The notes: generated from the sequence alone by a model not told the origin. A stretch of DNA of 64,000 bases from CAJXJP01 sp964022365 (GCA_964022365.1 CAXHZN010000003.1:121287-185286); one strand, 5' to 3'; shown: positions 1 to 10,193, counted from the first letter of the stretch. Numbers and translations: made by a program.

Positions 1-645
1 GTAATGATAGTTTGAGATACAGCTCCAGTTATTAGAGCTGCAATTATGTGAGTTATTTGATATGCTATACTACTTTCATGAAGGAATTCACATAGTTACA
101 CTTTAGTTATTCTCAGCGGGCTGATAATGGTGTTAATTTCACCTTCTACACTTTCGTATGATGTAAGTTTTCATTTAAGTTTTCTCGCTGTACTTGGAAT
201 TATTTTTACTCAAGTATTTTGGAAAAAAATATTTTACTTTGTACCGAGTATTTTTGCTATCAGAGAAGCCCTTGTTTTGACTTTTGCTGCAATGGTTTTT
301 ACTTTACCAATTATGATTTTTAATTTTGGACAGCTGTCTATAATGTCACCTTTTGCTAATATTGCCGTTACTTGGACTATTCCTATAGCTATGGCTCTGG
401 GTTTTATTAGTATTATTTTTTATTATATTTCTCCTATACTATGAGAAATATCTGGATATTTTGCACGGATATTTTTAAAATTTGATATGTTGATGGTAGA
501 TTTTTTTTGAAACTTAGATTTTTCTGTCGTTGAATTTGATTTTTGAATATATAAAACTCAATTATTTATTTTATATTTTTTAGTCATGATATTTTTAGTG
601 TTATATTTCAGAGAAAATGTAAATACAAAAAAAGAAGTAGCTTAA
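1..645 (+). CDS. comEC: ComEC/Rec2-like competence membrane protein, C-terminal part (5' end outside window)
   Basis: ComEC forms the inner-membrane channel through which one DNA strand enters during natural transformation. The visible 214 codons are the end of the competence domain: a PVIRAAIMG-like motif near the left edge, then FHLSFLAVLGI and the segment IFNFGQLSIMSPFANI, all typical of the family, within several hydrophobic helices. The frame contains in-frame TGA codons read as Gly. The protein stops right after the last membrane helices, so no metallo-beta-lactamase-like domain follows this part, unlike many ComEC proteins. The TAA stop lies inside a hairpin shared with the convergent gene. 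Pilus ATPase and platform genes and comF occur elsewhere in the window, which fits a competence role. The start cannot be seen. Confidence 0.85.
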
Positions 646-659
646 GTTACTTCTTTTTG
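627..659. terminator. Bidirectional terminator between convergent genes
   Basis: The hairpin arms AAAGAAGTA and TACTTCTTT are flanked by A and T runs. It contains the stop codons of both converging genes, so it can end transcription from either side. Confidence 0.7.
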
Positions 660-1811
660 ATTCGCTAGACTTTCTGAAATTTTATCTATTTCTCAAGCTT
701 GAAAAATATCTCAATCATCTGCTTCAGATTCTTCCATTGCTAAAATTCTTTCGATTTGTGATTGTTTTGATTCTAATTGATCAAGTGTTGTTTGATTAGC
801 TTTTTTTAATAAATCTCTTAGTTCTTGAAATTGTTCTTGTGAAACCAGTTCTTTCACTCAATCCATTTGTTTATTTACTCTAAACTCTCTTGATTGTTTT
901 GCTCATCACATTCATTCATTTGTATGGATAATAGATTTAATTTTTTCAAAATTTACAATTTTTTCCATAGGATTTCCATTATAAATATTTTCACACAAAT
1001 TATTTATTGTTTCTTGTGGGAAATTCATTTTTCCATCTAACAATTCTCAAATTTGCATATCAAAAGCATAATTGAGCGATTTATTTATCTGTTGTACTCA
1101 TTTTTCTCATCCTTTTGCATAGACTTCTTGTACAGAGTCAGCATCAACCGGTAAAACACATTTTGCTAAAATAATATCTAAATCTTCTTGTACTTCTGGT
1201 TGTTCTAAAAGTGTTTTATTTTGTTTGATGTCTTGAGATTTATCTCACATAAAAGATTCCATAAATGATTCATTTTGATAAATCATTGTTTGCATTTGAT
1301 CTTTATTTTTTTCTTGTTCTTCTGTTTTATTTAATCTTTGATCTAATTCTTCTGGTTCTAAAGATAAATCATCTGCTAAATTTTGCTTTGCATTATTTCA
1401 TAGATTTTTTTGATAATCTATTTTTTCTTGTCTCGCAGCAAATGACGCATCTGTGTCTAAATTTACATTTTCTTCATCTGATTTAAGACTTTCTCTTTGT
1501 TCTTGAGATAATATAGTTTTATCTTCAGGTTCTTGATTAATTACAGCTAATAAGAGTGTTTTAACTTTTTCAGACTCTTCGAGATTTTTAATAGTATCTA
1601 CATTTAATTCTATTGCATTGTTAATATCTCCAGACAACTCAAAAGAACCTGCTATTTTTCAAAGCAAATCATTTCATTCTTCTCAGAGAGCATTTTCTAA
1701 TTTTTCTCTATATGAGATATCAAATAACTCTGCATTTTCATTATACCTTTCTTTGTTTTCAATATTTCATCAAAAAACTTCTTGATTTTGAGGATCTGTA
1801 AAAGCACTCAT
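642..1811 (-). CDS. Unknown charged protein, 389 aa
   Basis: I do not recognise this protein. With TGA read as Gly it is one open frame starting ATG AGT GCT at 1811 and stopping at TAA in the hairpin with comEC, which it overlaps by four bases. It is rich in Glu, Asp, Lys, Asn and Gln with predicted helices, has no signal peptide or membrane segment, and opens MSAFTDPQNQEVFGG. A repeated pattern of short acidic helices fits a coiled-coil or helical-bundle scaffold. It resembles in composition the three large unknown genes at 47.5-55.1 kb, though I see no clear sequence match. No function is assigned. Confidence 0.75.
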
Positions 1812-1880
1812 ATAAAATGAATAAAAAAATAATCCCTTATATTGTAACATATAAGAGATTATTGTGTCAATTAATTGAAA

Positions 1881-3329
1881 TTAGTCTTCGAATCAAGCTG
1901 GATTTTGTTTTCCATACCCTGTAGCTTGTTCAAAAATATGAGCCACTTGTAATAATTTAGATTCTTGTTTTAAGTTTGAAAGAAATTGTACTCAAACAGG
2001 AAGAGTTTCACCATCTTGTTCTACAAAACCAGCTGGAACTGATATCCCAGGTAAACCTGCGAGTGAAGCTGGAATAGTATAAGCATCTGCTAAATACATT
2101 TTTAGTGGATCTTGAGATTTTTCACCGAGTTTCCATGCAGCTGATGGAGTTGGTGGAGTAAGAAGCACATCAACTGAATTAAAAACTTCGTTAAATTCTT
2201 CAATGATTTTTGTTCTCACTTGCGAAGCTTTTATATAATATGCATCATAAAAACCAGCTGAAAGTACGTGAGCACCGACAAGAGATCTTCTTTGAGCTTC
2301 ATCTCATAAACCTTCTGATCTATTATTCATATACATTTCATCGATACTTTCATAAATTTCTTTTGAAACATGACCATAACGGATTCCATCTAATCTCCCG
2401 AGGTTTGTAGAAACTTCAGCAGGTACAATAATATAATATGCAGCAATAGCATATTTTGTCATTGGAAGTGAAACGTCAACAATTTCAGCTCAAAGATCTC
2501 TACATTTTTCAATTGCAGCTTCTATTTGAGTTTTTACATTGCTATCAAGACCTTCTTCAAAATATTCTTTTGGAATACCAACTTTTAGACCGGTCATGTC
2601 TTTTTTCTCAAAAATTTCATCACTAATAATATCTTTTCCAGTAAATGTTGTATTTTCTTTTACATCTTCACCATTCATGATGTTATATAAAAGTGATGCG
2701 TCTTTTACTGTTTTTGTAATAGTTCCAGGACAATCAAAACTTGAAGCCATAGGAATTACACCAAAACGTGAATTTCTCCCATACGATGGTCTAAAACCTA
2801 CTACATTACACATACTTGCTGGTTGTCTTAAACTCCCACCTGTATCAGTCCCAAGTGATGCTGGAGTTAAACCTGCAGCTACTGCAGCAGCAGAACCAGA
2901 ACTTGAACCACCAGGAATTCTATTTTTTCCCCATGGATTTACAACTGGACCGGTCTTAGAATTTTCTCATGTAGTTCCCATTGCAAATTCATCCATATTT
3001 ACTTTTCCAAGAGAATTCATTCCTGATTCATTGAGTCTAGAAATTACTGTGGCATCATATGGAGGTACAAAATTTTGTAACATTATAGAAGAAGCTGTTG
3101 TAGGGATACCTTTTTCACAAAAAATATCTTTTATTCCAAGAGCTACTCATGCTAAAGCAGTTTCTGATGAAGTTTCTCTAAAATCTTCATTTATGAAATT
3201 ATATGCATTTATTGTTTCATTATATTTTTTAGATCTTTCTAAAAAATAACTATTAACTTCGCTTTGAGTTGTTTCTCAGGCTTTAATCTTTGCAATTATT
3301 TCTTCAAGTGATAAATCTTTAAATGTCAT
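1881..3329 (-). CDS. gatA: Aspartyl/glutamyl-tRNA(Asn/Gln) amidotransferase subunit A
   Basis: GatA releases ammonia from glutamine for the GatCAB complex, which amidates misacylated Glu-tRNA(Gln) or Asp-tRNA(Asn). The 482-aa product has the usual family length. The amidase catalytic triad is visible: Lys in GVALGIKDIF (about residue 67), Ser in the GGSSSGSAAA motif and Ser in TDTGGSLRQPAS. Start is ATG at 3329 and stop is TAA. The gene carries two GACCGGTC palindromes, at 2588 and 2948, read as MTGL and KTGP. It stands alone here; gatB and gatC are not in the window. It lies downstream of rplS on the same strand, separated by a terminator hairpin. Confidence 0.96.
2588..2595. repeat. GACCGGTC palindrome in gatA
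   Basis: Exact copy, read on the minus strand as ACC-GGT inside M-T-G-L. Confidence 0.9.
2948..2955. repeat. GACCGGTC palindrome in gatA
   Basis: Exact copy with a preceding G and following T, read on the minus strand as K-T-G-P. Confidence 0.9.
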
Positions 3330-3407
3330 ATTTTCATATTAAGTTTTAATTCTAGCAGATTATAATAAAAAATACAGAATTTAAAAGTTAAATTCTCATA
3401 AAAAAAT

Positions 3408-3443
3408 AAAAAAACACTGAAATAAAATATTTCAGTGTTTTTT
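3408..3443 (-). terminator. Terminator downstream of rplS
   Basis: Perfect arms AACACTGAAAT and ATTTCAGTGTT are flanked by A and T runs, just after the rplS stop on the minus strand. It separates rplS from gatA. Confidence 0.8.
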
Positions 3444-3456
3444 TGAAAAGTTATAA

Positions 3457-3819
3457 TTATTTAACTTTTTTAACTTCTTTAAGTCTAGCAGCTTTACCAG
3501 TAAGATCTCTAATAAATTTAATAGATTTTCTTCTTACTTTAAATTGTCTTAGAATTACAATTTTTTCGATAGTTGAAGAGTGAATAGAAAATACTTTTTC
3601 AACACCAAAAGCACCGATTTTTCTTCTAACAGTAATAGTTTTTTCTAATTCTGATTTACCAGCAGTTTTAATAACTAGCCCTTTAAATCTTTGAATTCTT
3701 TCTTTACCATTTTCTTTAATAATTTGGTAAACTTCTACTTCCATACCTGTTCTAATATCTTCTCTCCCTTCTTGTAAAAATGAAGATTGAATATTTTTTA
3801 CTAATGCAGAATTTGTCAT
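3457..3819 (-). CDS. rplS: 50S ribosomal protein L19
   Basis: L19 is a large-subunit protein at the 30S-50S interface. The 120-aa product carries the family pattern: an N-terminal helix, then FLQEGREDIRTGMEVEVYQ, RIQRFKGLVI, TITVRRKIGAFGVEKVFSIHS and a basic C-terminus. The gene contains no TGA, unlike most neighbours, which fits high expression. It starts at ATG 3819 and is divergent from the 161-aa gene at 3994. No Shine-Dalgarno sequence stands out. A strong hairpin terminator follows. Confidence 0.97.
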   Translation of the reverse strand: MTNSALVKNIQSSFLQEGREDIRTGMEVEVYQIIKENGKERIQRFKGLVIKTAGKSELEKTITVRRKIGAFGVEKVFSIHSSTIEKIVILRQFKVRRKSIKFIRDLTGKAARLKEVKKVK

Positions 3820-3993
3820 AATAAATATTTTTTAGTATTAAAATTTGCGCATATCATATGAAAAAAAAATATTTTTGCAAATTTATTTTTCACTTTTTTT
3901 ATATTTCATAAAAATAAGCGATTTTTTTGCAAAAATATTTTGTATCTGTTACTATTATAGTAATAATTATTTTATATACAAATTTATTTACCA

Positions 3994-4479
3994 ATGGATT
4001 TTAAAAAGTTCGTAGAAACGGCTAAAAATAAAACAAAAGAATATAGTGATAAAGCTGTAGATTTTAGTTCTAAAAAATTATCTGAATCTAAATTAACCCT
4101 AAAAACAGCTGAAGAATTACAAAAACTTATAGATTCTTCGCAAAATACAAAATTTACAAATAAAGAAACTTGAGTAGAAAAATCATTTGTAAAACATTCT
4201 ATTATTATTTTATGAGATGAAAAAAGTGATTTCTTTAAGCAAGCACTCTATATTCTCCCAATTTTAGCAACAAAAGGATTTACAAAAAATACTTCTGTAA
4301 AAATTGCTAGAAATGATATAAAAGATTTTGATTATAAAACTATCCAAGTGGAAGAATTTCCATCACTTGTTTTATTTGAAAATAAAGAAGTGAAAAAAGT
4401 AATTACAGGAAAAGAAAATATTCTAAAACTTGTAAAAACTTGGAATTTTGATATAAATGAATTAGTAGAAAAACTCTAA
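3994..4479 (+). CDS. Unknown protein with possible thioredoxin-like fold, 161 aa
   Basis: The frame opens MDFKKFVETAKNKTKEY with an amphipathic, lysine-rich helix. The second half, with SIIILGDE, FPSLVLFENKEVKKVITG and a final Leu-rich helix, resembles the C-terminal half of a thioredoxin fold (the strand, cis-Pro, strand, Gly pattern). No CXXC motif is present, so disulfide chemistry is unlikely. It is followed after about 20 bases by a 72-aa membrane protein on the same strand, probably in one transcript, ended by a hairpin at 4717. The fold assignment is inference from pattern only. Confidence 0.75.
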
Positions 4480-4499
4480 TTATTTATTAAAATGAGATT

Positions 4500-4718
4500 A
4501 TGACTTTAGAAATCATAGATATTTTATATATCACTTTAATTATTTTCACGACTATAATCGGGACACTGCTGACTTTGGTTTTAATCAGAGTTATGAAAGC
4601 TTTGTGAATGGTTATGGAAATCGTAGATTTTTATGAAAAAATTAAAGAAATAATCTGAGCATATAAACAAATTCCTGATGTTTTAAAAGAAAAAGCAAAA
4701 GAATTTATGAAAAAATAA
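4500..4718 (+). CDS. Small single-pass membrane protein, 72 aa
   Basis: The frame runs from ATG 4500 to TAA 4718 with two TGA glycines. An N-terminal hydrophobic segment of about 30 residues (LYITLIIFTTIIGTLLTLVLI) is cut by no charges, followed by a charged amphipathic tail ending EKAKEFMKK. It is not recognised as a family. It is likely co-transcribed with the preceding 161-aa gene. The reading depends on TGA being Gly; under the standard code it would be broken into short pieces. Confidence 0.65.
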
Positions 4719-4743
4719 AAAAGAGCAATTTGCTCTTTTTTTT
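4717..4743 (+). terminator. Terminator after the 72-aa membrane protein gene
   Basis: Arms AAAGAGCAA and TTGCTCTTT are followed by a T run. Confidence 0.75.
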
Positions 4744-4789
4744 ATTTCCATTATATTTTTAACAACTTATTCATAACTTTTACACATTT

Positions 4790-6643
4790 ATGTGAAAAAT
4801 TATTCAACTTGATCCAACTCTGGCAAATCAAATAGCTGCAGGTGAGGTAGTCGAAAGACCGGTCTCAGTTATAAAAGAACTCGTAGAAAACTCTATTGAT
4901 GCATGAGCTGATACAATCACAATAGAAATTACTGAGTGATGAATTTCAGAAATTATCATAACTGATAACTGAAGTGGGATTGGAAAAGATGATTTACTCC
5001 TGGCTACAAAAAAATATTCTACCTCTAAAATTAAAAATTTAGATGATTTATATCACGTAATGACATTTGGTTTTCGTGGTGAAGCTTTATCGTCAATTTC
5101 ATCTGTAAGTCAATTTAAAATTCAGTCTAAGATATCATCAGAAAGCTTTTGATATTCAGTAGAATATAATAATGGACAACATGGACAAATTGAAAAAATC
5201 TGATGTGAAAATGGTACCAAAATAAGAGTAGAAAATCTCTTTTATAATACACCTGCAAGATTAAATTATTTAAAAAAACCAAGAACAGAATACAATCATA
5301 TTTTAGATTTTATTCAACAAATGGCTTTAAGTTATCCAACGGTTTGATTTGAATTTATATCTGATGAAAAACAAGTCTGTAAATTTAAAAAAGATGAAAA
5401 TCTTCACACAAGAATTTATCAAATATATGGAAAAGATTTTTCTGAAAATATATTAGAGTTAAATATAGAAATATATGGAATAAAAATTTCATGATATATT
5501 TCTGATCCAAAAGTAAGTTTCTGAAATAAAAATAAACAATCTCTGTTTATAAATAATAGAGTAGTTAAATCTCCACTTATATTTAAAGCTATTAGTAACG
5601 CATTTAATAGATTTATACCTCATGGGTGTTTTCCTGGATATATTTTACATATAGACATTGATCCAACTCAAGTAGACGTAAATGTCCATCCTAGGAAATT
5701 AGAAGTGCGTTTTGCTGATGAATCGAGTATTTTTAAAAGTGTGTATTCGAGCGTTTTTAATAAATTAGAGCAAACTACGCTCCTATCAAAAGGACAAGAA
5801 GAAATATCTCAAAATACAAATACTCCATGATTTTCAAATAATCAATTTACTACTTCTACGACAAATACTCCTTCAAATCCTCAATATTATACAGGTTCAT
5901 GAACTAAGTTTAAATCTTATTCACCGTATAAAGACGTTACACCAAATCCATCTCAATGAACTATATCTTCAGCGATGAATTTTTCAAAAGCAGTAACTTG
6001 AAATGATAATTTATGAGAAAATAATTCTAGACCGGTCCAAGATAATTTTGAACCAAAAGATCTTCACGACACAAAAATGTGAAAAATAATCGGGCAAATG
6101 CACAATTCGTATATTATCGTTCAAACGGTAGAATGAATGCAAATACTCGACCAACATGCACTCGCTGAAAGAATAATTTATGAAAAACTCGTAAAATCTC
6201 AATATCAAGCGAAAACTCAATGATTATTAATCTGAGAATCTCTTCATTTAGGTGGAAAAGAGTTTGATATATTACAAGAAAATATTACAACTTTTGAAGA
6301 AATGTGATTTGATTTTGAAATTTTATCAGCAAGAAATATTATGATAAATGGTATTCCTGATTTTATAAAAAAAGAAAATTTATCTCAAATTTTTCAATGA
6401 ATATTATCTGATATTTGAGGTCATAATTTCGAAAAATCAAAAACACTCGAAGAAGTCAGAAACAAAATATTTGCCTACACTGCCTGTCGTAGTGCTATAA
6501 AATTTTGAAATAAACTCAATCTCTTCGAAATGAATAAACTCCTCAATGACGCAGTAGCTGACTACTCAGCAACCTGTCCACACGGTAGACCGGTTATCTA
6601 CGAAATTTGACTACAAGAGTTACAGGATAAATATGAAAGGTAA
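4790..6643 (+). CDS. mutL: DNA mismatch repair protein MutL
   Basis: MutL couples mismatch recognition by MutS to strand incision. The 617-aa product has the GHKL ATPase motifs in order: VIKELVENSIDAGA, ITDNGSGIG, and TFGFRGEALSSI, then the NPARLKF-like segment FYNTPARLNYL and the transducer domain ending in VDVNVHPRKLEVRF. A Ser/Thr/Asn/Pro-rich linker (about residues 340-430) leads to a C-terminal dimerisation domain with the endonuclease motif DQHALAERIIYE near residue 454, plus ACRSAIK and CPHGRP. It is therefore predicted to nick DNA itself. Start ATG TGA AAA gives MGKIIQLD. Two exact GACCGGTC sites and one variant (GACCGGTT at 6588) lie inside. Confidence 0.96.
4857..4864. repeat. GACCGGTC palindrome in mutL
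   Basis: Exact copy read as R-P-V (AGA CCG GTC) in the N-terminal ATPase domain. Confidence 0.9.
6030..6037. repeat. GACCGGTC palindrome in mutL
   Basis: Exact copy with flanking A and C, read as R-P-V-Q in the variable linker. Its presence in a poorly conserved segment argues against protein constraint. Confidence 0.9.
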
Positions 6644-6666
6644 ATTATAATAATAAAATATATAGT

Positions 6667-6948
6667 ATGAAAAAAGTATTTATAATTATTTTATTAACAA
6701 TAATGCCAAATATTGTTAATGGTTGTAGTTGAAATTGAGCAAATCCATTGTACTATATAATAGTGTGCGTATTTATACTTCAAGCACTTTTTTTAGCATA
6801 TTCATTATTTAAGATTATAAAAAAGCTAAAGAAATGAAGCAAATGAACTACTAAAAAATTAATATTATTAATAACAATAAATTTATTTACTTTATTTATT
6901 TTAAATAGTATATATCAGTGGATAAATTGATTACTACTTTGTAGTTAA
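6667..6948 (+). CDS. Small membrane protein, 93 aa
   Basis: The frame starts MKKVFIIILLTIMPNIVNGCS, a hydrophobic N-terminus that could be a signal anchor or a weak lipobox (VNGC). A second hydrophobic segment (YYIIVCVFILQALFLAYSLF) is followed by a basic KIIKKLKKGSKGTTKK loop and a third hydrophobic helix. I do not recognise the family. It follows mutL by 23 bases on the same strand and is closed by a strong terminator, so it may share the mutL transcript. Four TGA codons are read as Gly. Confidence 0.6.
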
Positions 6949-6981
6949 AAAAAACTCTCAACATAAGTTGAGAGTTTTTTT
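6947..6981 (+). terminator. Terminator after the mutL transcript
   Basis: Arms AAACTCTCAAC and GTTGAGAGTTT surround a short loop, followed by a T run. Confidence 0.8.
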
Positions 6982-6992
6982 ATATCTTCTTT

Positions 6993-7066
6993 TGGTATCC
7001 CCAGCTGGGATCGAACCAACGTCTATCCCTTAGGAGGGGATTGTTCTTCCACTGAACTATAGGGAC
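6993..7066 (-). tRNA. tRNA-Arg (anticodon CCU)
   Basis: The minus strand folds into a complete cloverleaf: acceptor GTCCCTA paired with TGGGGAT, a D arm, anticodon stem ATCCC/GGGAT with loop CTCCTAA giving anticodon CCT, and a T arm with loop TTCGATC. CCA is encoded. It reads AGG codons. It lies downstream of the helix-turn-helix gene on the same strand, behind a hairpin. Confidence 0.93.
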
Positions 7067-7073
7067 AAAAAAA

Positions 7074-7107
7074 GTGTTCATAGAATAATTATTTTTTCTA
7101 TGAACAC
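7074..7107 (-). terminator. Hairpin between the HTH-membrane gene and tRNA-Arg
   Basis: Arms GTGTTCATAGAA and TTCTATGAACAC are perfect over 12 bp. On the minus strand it follows the stop of the gene at 7113 and precedes the tRNA, with A/T runs on both sides. Confidence 0.65.
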
Positions 7108-7112
7108 AAGTT

Positions 7113-7676
7113 TTATACTGATAAAAACCAAATAGTAGCTGCTACAGCTAAGAGAACTACAACAAAAACAATAAGTATTAAATTTGTTGTTTTTTCGTAT
7201 TTTAACTCTCCTTGAAGTTTTTTCTTTTCTTTTTTGATTTCATCAACTTCTTTATTCATATGTCCTTTAGATTCTTCTAAAAGAAATTGTGATTTTTTGA
7301 ATTCAATGACAGAAACAGAGTTTTTAACCATTTCTTCTGCTCTTCCTAATTTTTGAGAAAGTTCTTGAATAGTTTCATCTTTATATTTAATTTCTTTTTT
7401 CAAATCAGAATAAATATTTTCAAGCATAGCAGAAGATTTAGGATTATCTTGTTTTTTTGCTACAGCTTTAGATTCTTTTTTTTCTGTTGGAACAATAACT
7501 TCTTGTTGAGTTTGTCATCCTCACATCAAAACATCTACATCTGATCATTTAACGTAAACAATCTTACCATCTTTTTTTGATCTGAGTTTACCTGATTTAA
7601 TATATCTATCCACACTACGTGTAGAAATCCCAAGCATATCAGCTGCATCTTGTCTCGTATATTTGTACATAGACAT
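7113..7676 (-). CDS. Helix-turn-helix protein with coiled coil and C-terminal membrane anchor, 187 aa
   Basis: The N-terminus (MSMYKYTRQDAADMLGISTRSVDRYIKSGKLRS is the region, residues 1-33) matches the MerR/excisionase-type HTH used to read DNA, ending in a beta wing (KIVYVKGSDVDVLM). A glutamine/lysine linker and a long coiled coil (about residues 90-160) follow. The last 20 residues are a single hydrophobic helix (LILIVFVVVLLAVAATIWFL), so the protein is predicted to be tail-anchored with the DNA-binding domain in the cytoplasm. Start is ATG 7676, with a second ATG two codons later. What it regulates is unknown. It is upstream of tRNA-Arg and downstream of nothing co-directional within 100 bases. 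Confidence 0.82.
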
Positions 7677-7771
7677 AAAATTAATAATAATATGTCTACA
7701 ATATAGACTTTTTCTTTATATATTCAAGTTTTTTATGTATTTTATCTTTGACAATTGTTAGTTTTTTGTCT

Positions 7772-7808
7772 AAAAAAAAGATTTTTCAAATTGAAAAATC
7801 TTTTTTTA
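7772..7808 (-). terminator. Terminator downstream of glyA
   Basis: Arms AAAGATTTTTCAA and TTGAAAAATCTTT with flanking A/T runs lie just after the glyA stop. Confidence 0.8.
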
Positions 7809-9134
7809 TTATGAATAAATAGGAAAACTACTACACAAAGTCTTCACTTTTTGTCTGATATGTTTAAGTTCTTGATTTTGAGAAATAAAATTTCTAAAAT
7901 CTTTGAGTTGTTTTTTTCTTTCTTCTTTATCTTCAATATAACTAAAATCTTTTATTATTTCACTTACTTGAAACATTAAATCAGCCACTTCTTGCATTTG
8001 TGATTCTTTCATTCATCTTTGAGTCATGATTGGAGTTCAAAGTCTTATTCCACTTGGGTTAAACGGAGTACATGGATCATTTGGTACTGTATTTTTATTT
8101 AAAGTGATCCCTGCTGTATCAAGAGCTTCTTGCATAAAACCTCATCTTCCTTTTCCAACAGCTGCTAAAATTAGATGATTATCAGTCCCTCAGGTTGGTA
8201 TTTCAAAACCATGATTTTCTAATGCTTTTGCTAAAGTTTTTGCATTTGTAACAATTTGATGATTCATTTGTTTATATTCATCACTCAGAGATTCTTGTAA
8301 CGCAACTGCTATAGCAAGAGTTTGATGATTATGAGGTCCTCATTGTAATCCTGGAAATACTGATTTATCTATTTTAGTAGACAGTTCTGGGTCTTTTTCT
8401 AATCCTTTGTCAGTAACCATTATAAGCGCTCCTCTTGGACCTTTTAATGTTTTATGAGTAGTAGTCATAATAACGTCACAATATGGTGCTGGTGATTCAT
8501 GAGCTCATGAAATAACGAGTCCTGAAATATGTGAAATATCAGCTAATAAGTACGAACCTGATTTTTTAGCTATTTTAGAAAATGCTTCAAAAGGAAATTC
8601 TCTACTATAGGCTGTAAAACCAACAATAATTACTTTTGGTTTATGTTCCATTGCCATTTTTTCAACTTCTTCTAAATCAATATATCATTGATCATTTAAT
8701 CCGTATTGAAGAGCATTAAAGTATTTTGAAGTTGCTGACACTTTGTGTCCATGTGTTAAATGTCCACCTTGAGAAAGTGATAAACCTAAAATAGTATCAT
8801 CTTTTTCACATAAAGCATTTAAAATAGCCATATTTGCTGGACTTCCACTATATGCTTGTACATTTACATGTGCGACACCTGGAAATGCTTGTTTTGCTCT
8901 AGAAATTGCTAATTCTTCTACTTTATCAATCACTTCGTTTCAACCATAATATCTTTTATGAGCGTATCATTCAGAATATTTATTCGTTAAAGGAGAACCA
9001 AGTGCTTCAATAACAGAAAGTGAAGCTATACATTCACTTGGAATAAGTTCGAGAGAAGATTCTTGTCTGGCAATTTCTTCTTGAATAAGATTATAACTAG
9101 TAGGATCAGTTTTTTGTAGGTTATCAAAATTCAT
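7809..9134 (-). CDS. glyA: Serine hydroxymethyltransferase
   Basis: GlyA converts serine and tetrahydrofolate to glycine and methylene-tetrahydrofolate using pyridoxal phosphate. The 441-aa product has ESSLELIPSECIAS, NKYSEGYAHKRYYGG, NVQAYSGSPANMA, the HISGLV segment, and the PLP lysine in TTTHKTLKGPRG near residue 229. It keeps the C-terminal SGIRLGTPIMTQRGM. Start is ATG 9134. A glycine-producing enzyme is of extra interest in an organism that spends an additional codon on glycine, but no direct link is shown by the sequence. Nothing else of folate metabolism is nearby. Confidence 0.96.
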
Positions 9135-9318
9135 ATTTTTTATAATGAGAAAATAAAATAAAAATGTTTATAATTTTTATTTTTTTACAAATAAAATTAA
9201 TTTCTTCACAAATGTATACATCATATTTTTATAATTAAAAAATATTTTATTTACTATAAAAGAAATTATAAAATTATCAATGAGAAAATAATTTCTGTGT
9301 TAAAAAATGAATATATAA
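9135..9318. other. AT-rich intergenic region upstream of glyA
   Basis: About 180 bases hold no convincing frame. It must carry the glyA promoter (minus strand), but no clear -35/-10 pair stands out from the A/T background. A loose inverted repeat (AGAAATTA / TAATTTCT) lies near 9261-9297. Confidence 0.5.
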
Positions 9319-9357
9319 AAAAATAATTTAGGACCGGTCCTAAATTATTTTTTTTAT
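9319..9357 (-). terminator. Terminator built around the GACCGGTC palindrome
   Basis: A perfect palindrome AAATAATTTA-GGACCGGTCC-TAAATTATTT with an A run before and T run after follows the phosphatase gene on the minus strand. The highly repeated 8-mer forms the exact centre, so here the element doubles as terminator hairpin core. Confidence 0.75.
9332..9339. repeat. GACCGGTC palindrome in a terminator
   Basis: Exact copy in the full 10-bp form GGACCGGTCC, at the dyad centre of the terminator at 9319-9357. Confidence 0.9.
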
Positions 9358-10193
9358 ATAATATTGAGTCAATGAAAAAATTCTATATCTCTATCTCAGG
9401 TAACTACTAAATCGTAATTTTCTAAATACTTTTCTAATAATTCATCTTGTTTATCATTGAGAAAACCTATTTTCAATAAATTTTTATATTCAAATCATTC
9501 AATCATTCCAACATCTCAAAGGGAATCTCACAATAAAATAACATTTTTTCTATTTTCTATTTTTTTATGTATTTCTGGAAAGAGTTCTAATACCGTTTCA
9601 TCTTTATTAAAAACATGGACAATAGCATTTTTAAAACCTGTTGCAAATCAATCTTCTCAAAATTCAAATTGATTTCAGACAATATGAATATTTTTATAAT
9701 TACATTTTTCATAATCAAGATAGCTTGAAATAGAGTCTACTCATAAACCATTTGCTGTGATAATTACCAGTGGAATATTTTTTTCATCTAATATTCAAAA
9801 TAATTCTTTTACTCCTTTTCTTAAGCGAATAATTCATGAGTTTGAAACTTTTGAAATATCATCTTTGTGAAGTTTTGATTCTACTTTGAGTTCTAAATGT
9901 TTTGTCCACCATTCTAATATTTTTTCTTTTTTCATTTTAATAGAAATGTTTGGATCTATTTCTATTGGATGATATGTATCAAATAATTGGTATGCTTTTT
10001 TAGAATACTCTTCTCACAAATATCATTCACTTCTTAAGACTGATACAATACTTGGTCTTTTTTTTCCATCAACAAAATGATAGGTTAAAGTTCTATCAAA
10101 ATCTGATAATATATGAATATTTTCGTGTCAATCGACTTGAAAATTTTCAATTAATCTATCAAAATTTTCTTTATTTTTATAATGTATTCACAT
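9354..10193 (-). CDS. HAD-superfamily 5'-nucleotidase of the UMPH-1 type, 279 aa
   Basis: The N-terminal motif HILSDFDRTLTYHF (about residues 28-41) is HAD motif I with the nucleophile Asp and second Asp. A YHPIEIDPNIS region, the cap helix ILEWWTKHLEL, motif II-like VIITANG, and motif III/IV VILLGDSLGDVGMIEG follow. This arrangement matches pyrimidine 5'-nucleotidase (UMPH-1) proteins, which dephosphorylate nucleoside monophosphates, although bacterial substrate specificity cannot be read from sequence. Start is ATG TGA at 10193, giving MG. It is separated from the upstream S41 protease gene by its own terminator. Many glycines are TGA. Confidence 0.85.

Noticed and set aside
1147..1152. ACCGGT at 1147 as a further member of the repeat family
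   Set aside because: Both outer bases differ from GACCGGTC (AACCGGTA), so it is only a 6-base match, which is expected a few times by chance.
4790..6643. Apparent pseudogenes or frameshifts, such as mutL and uvrA split into short frames
   Set aside because: All breaks are in-frame TGA codons at glycine positions; reading TGA as Gly restores full-length proteins.
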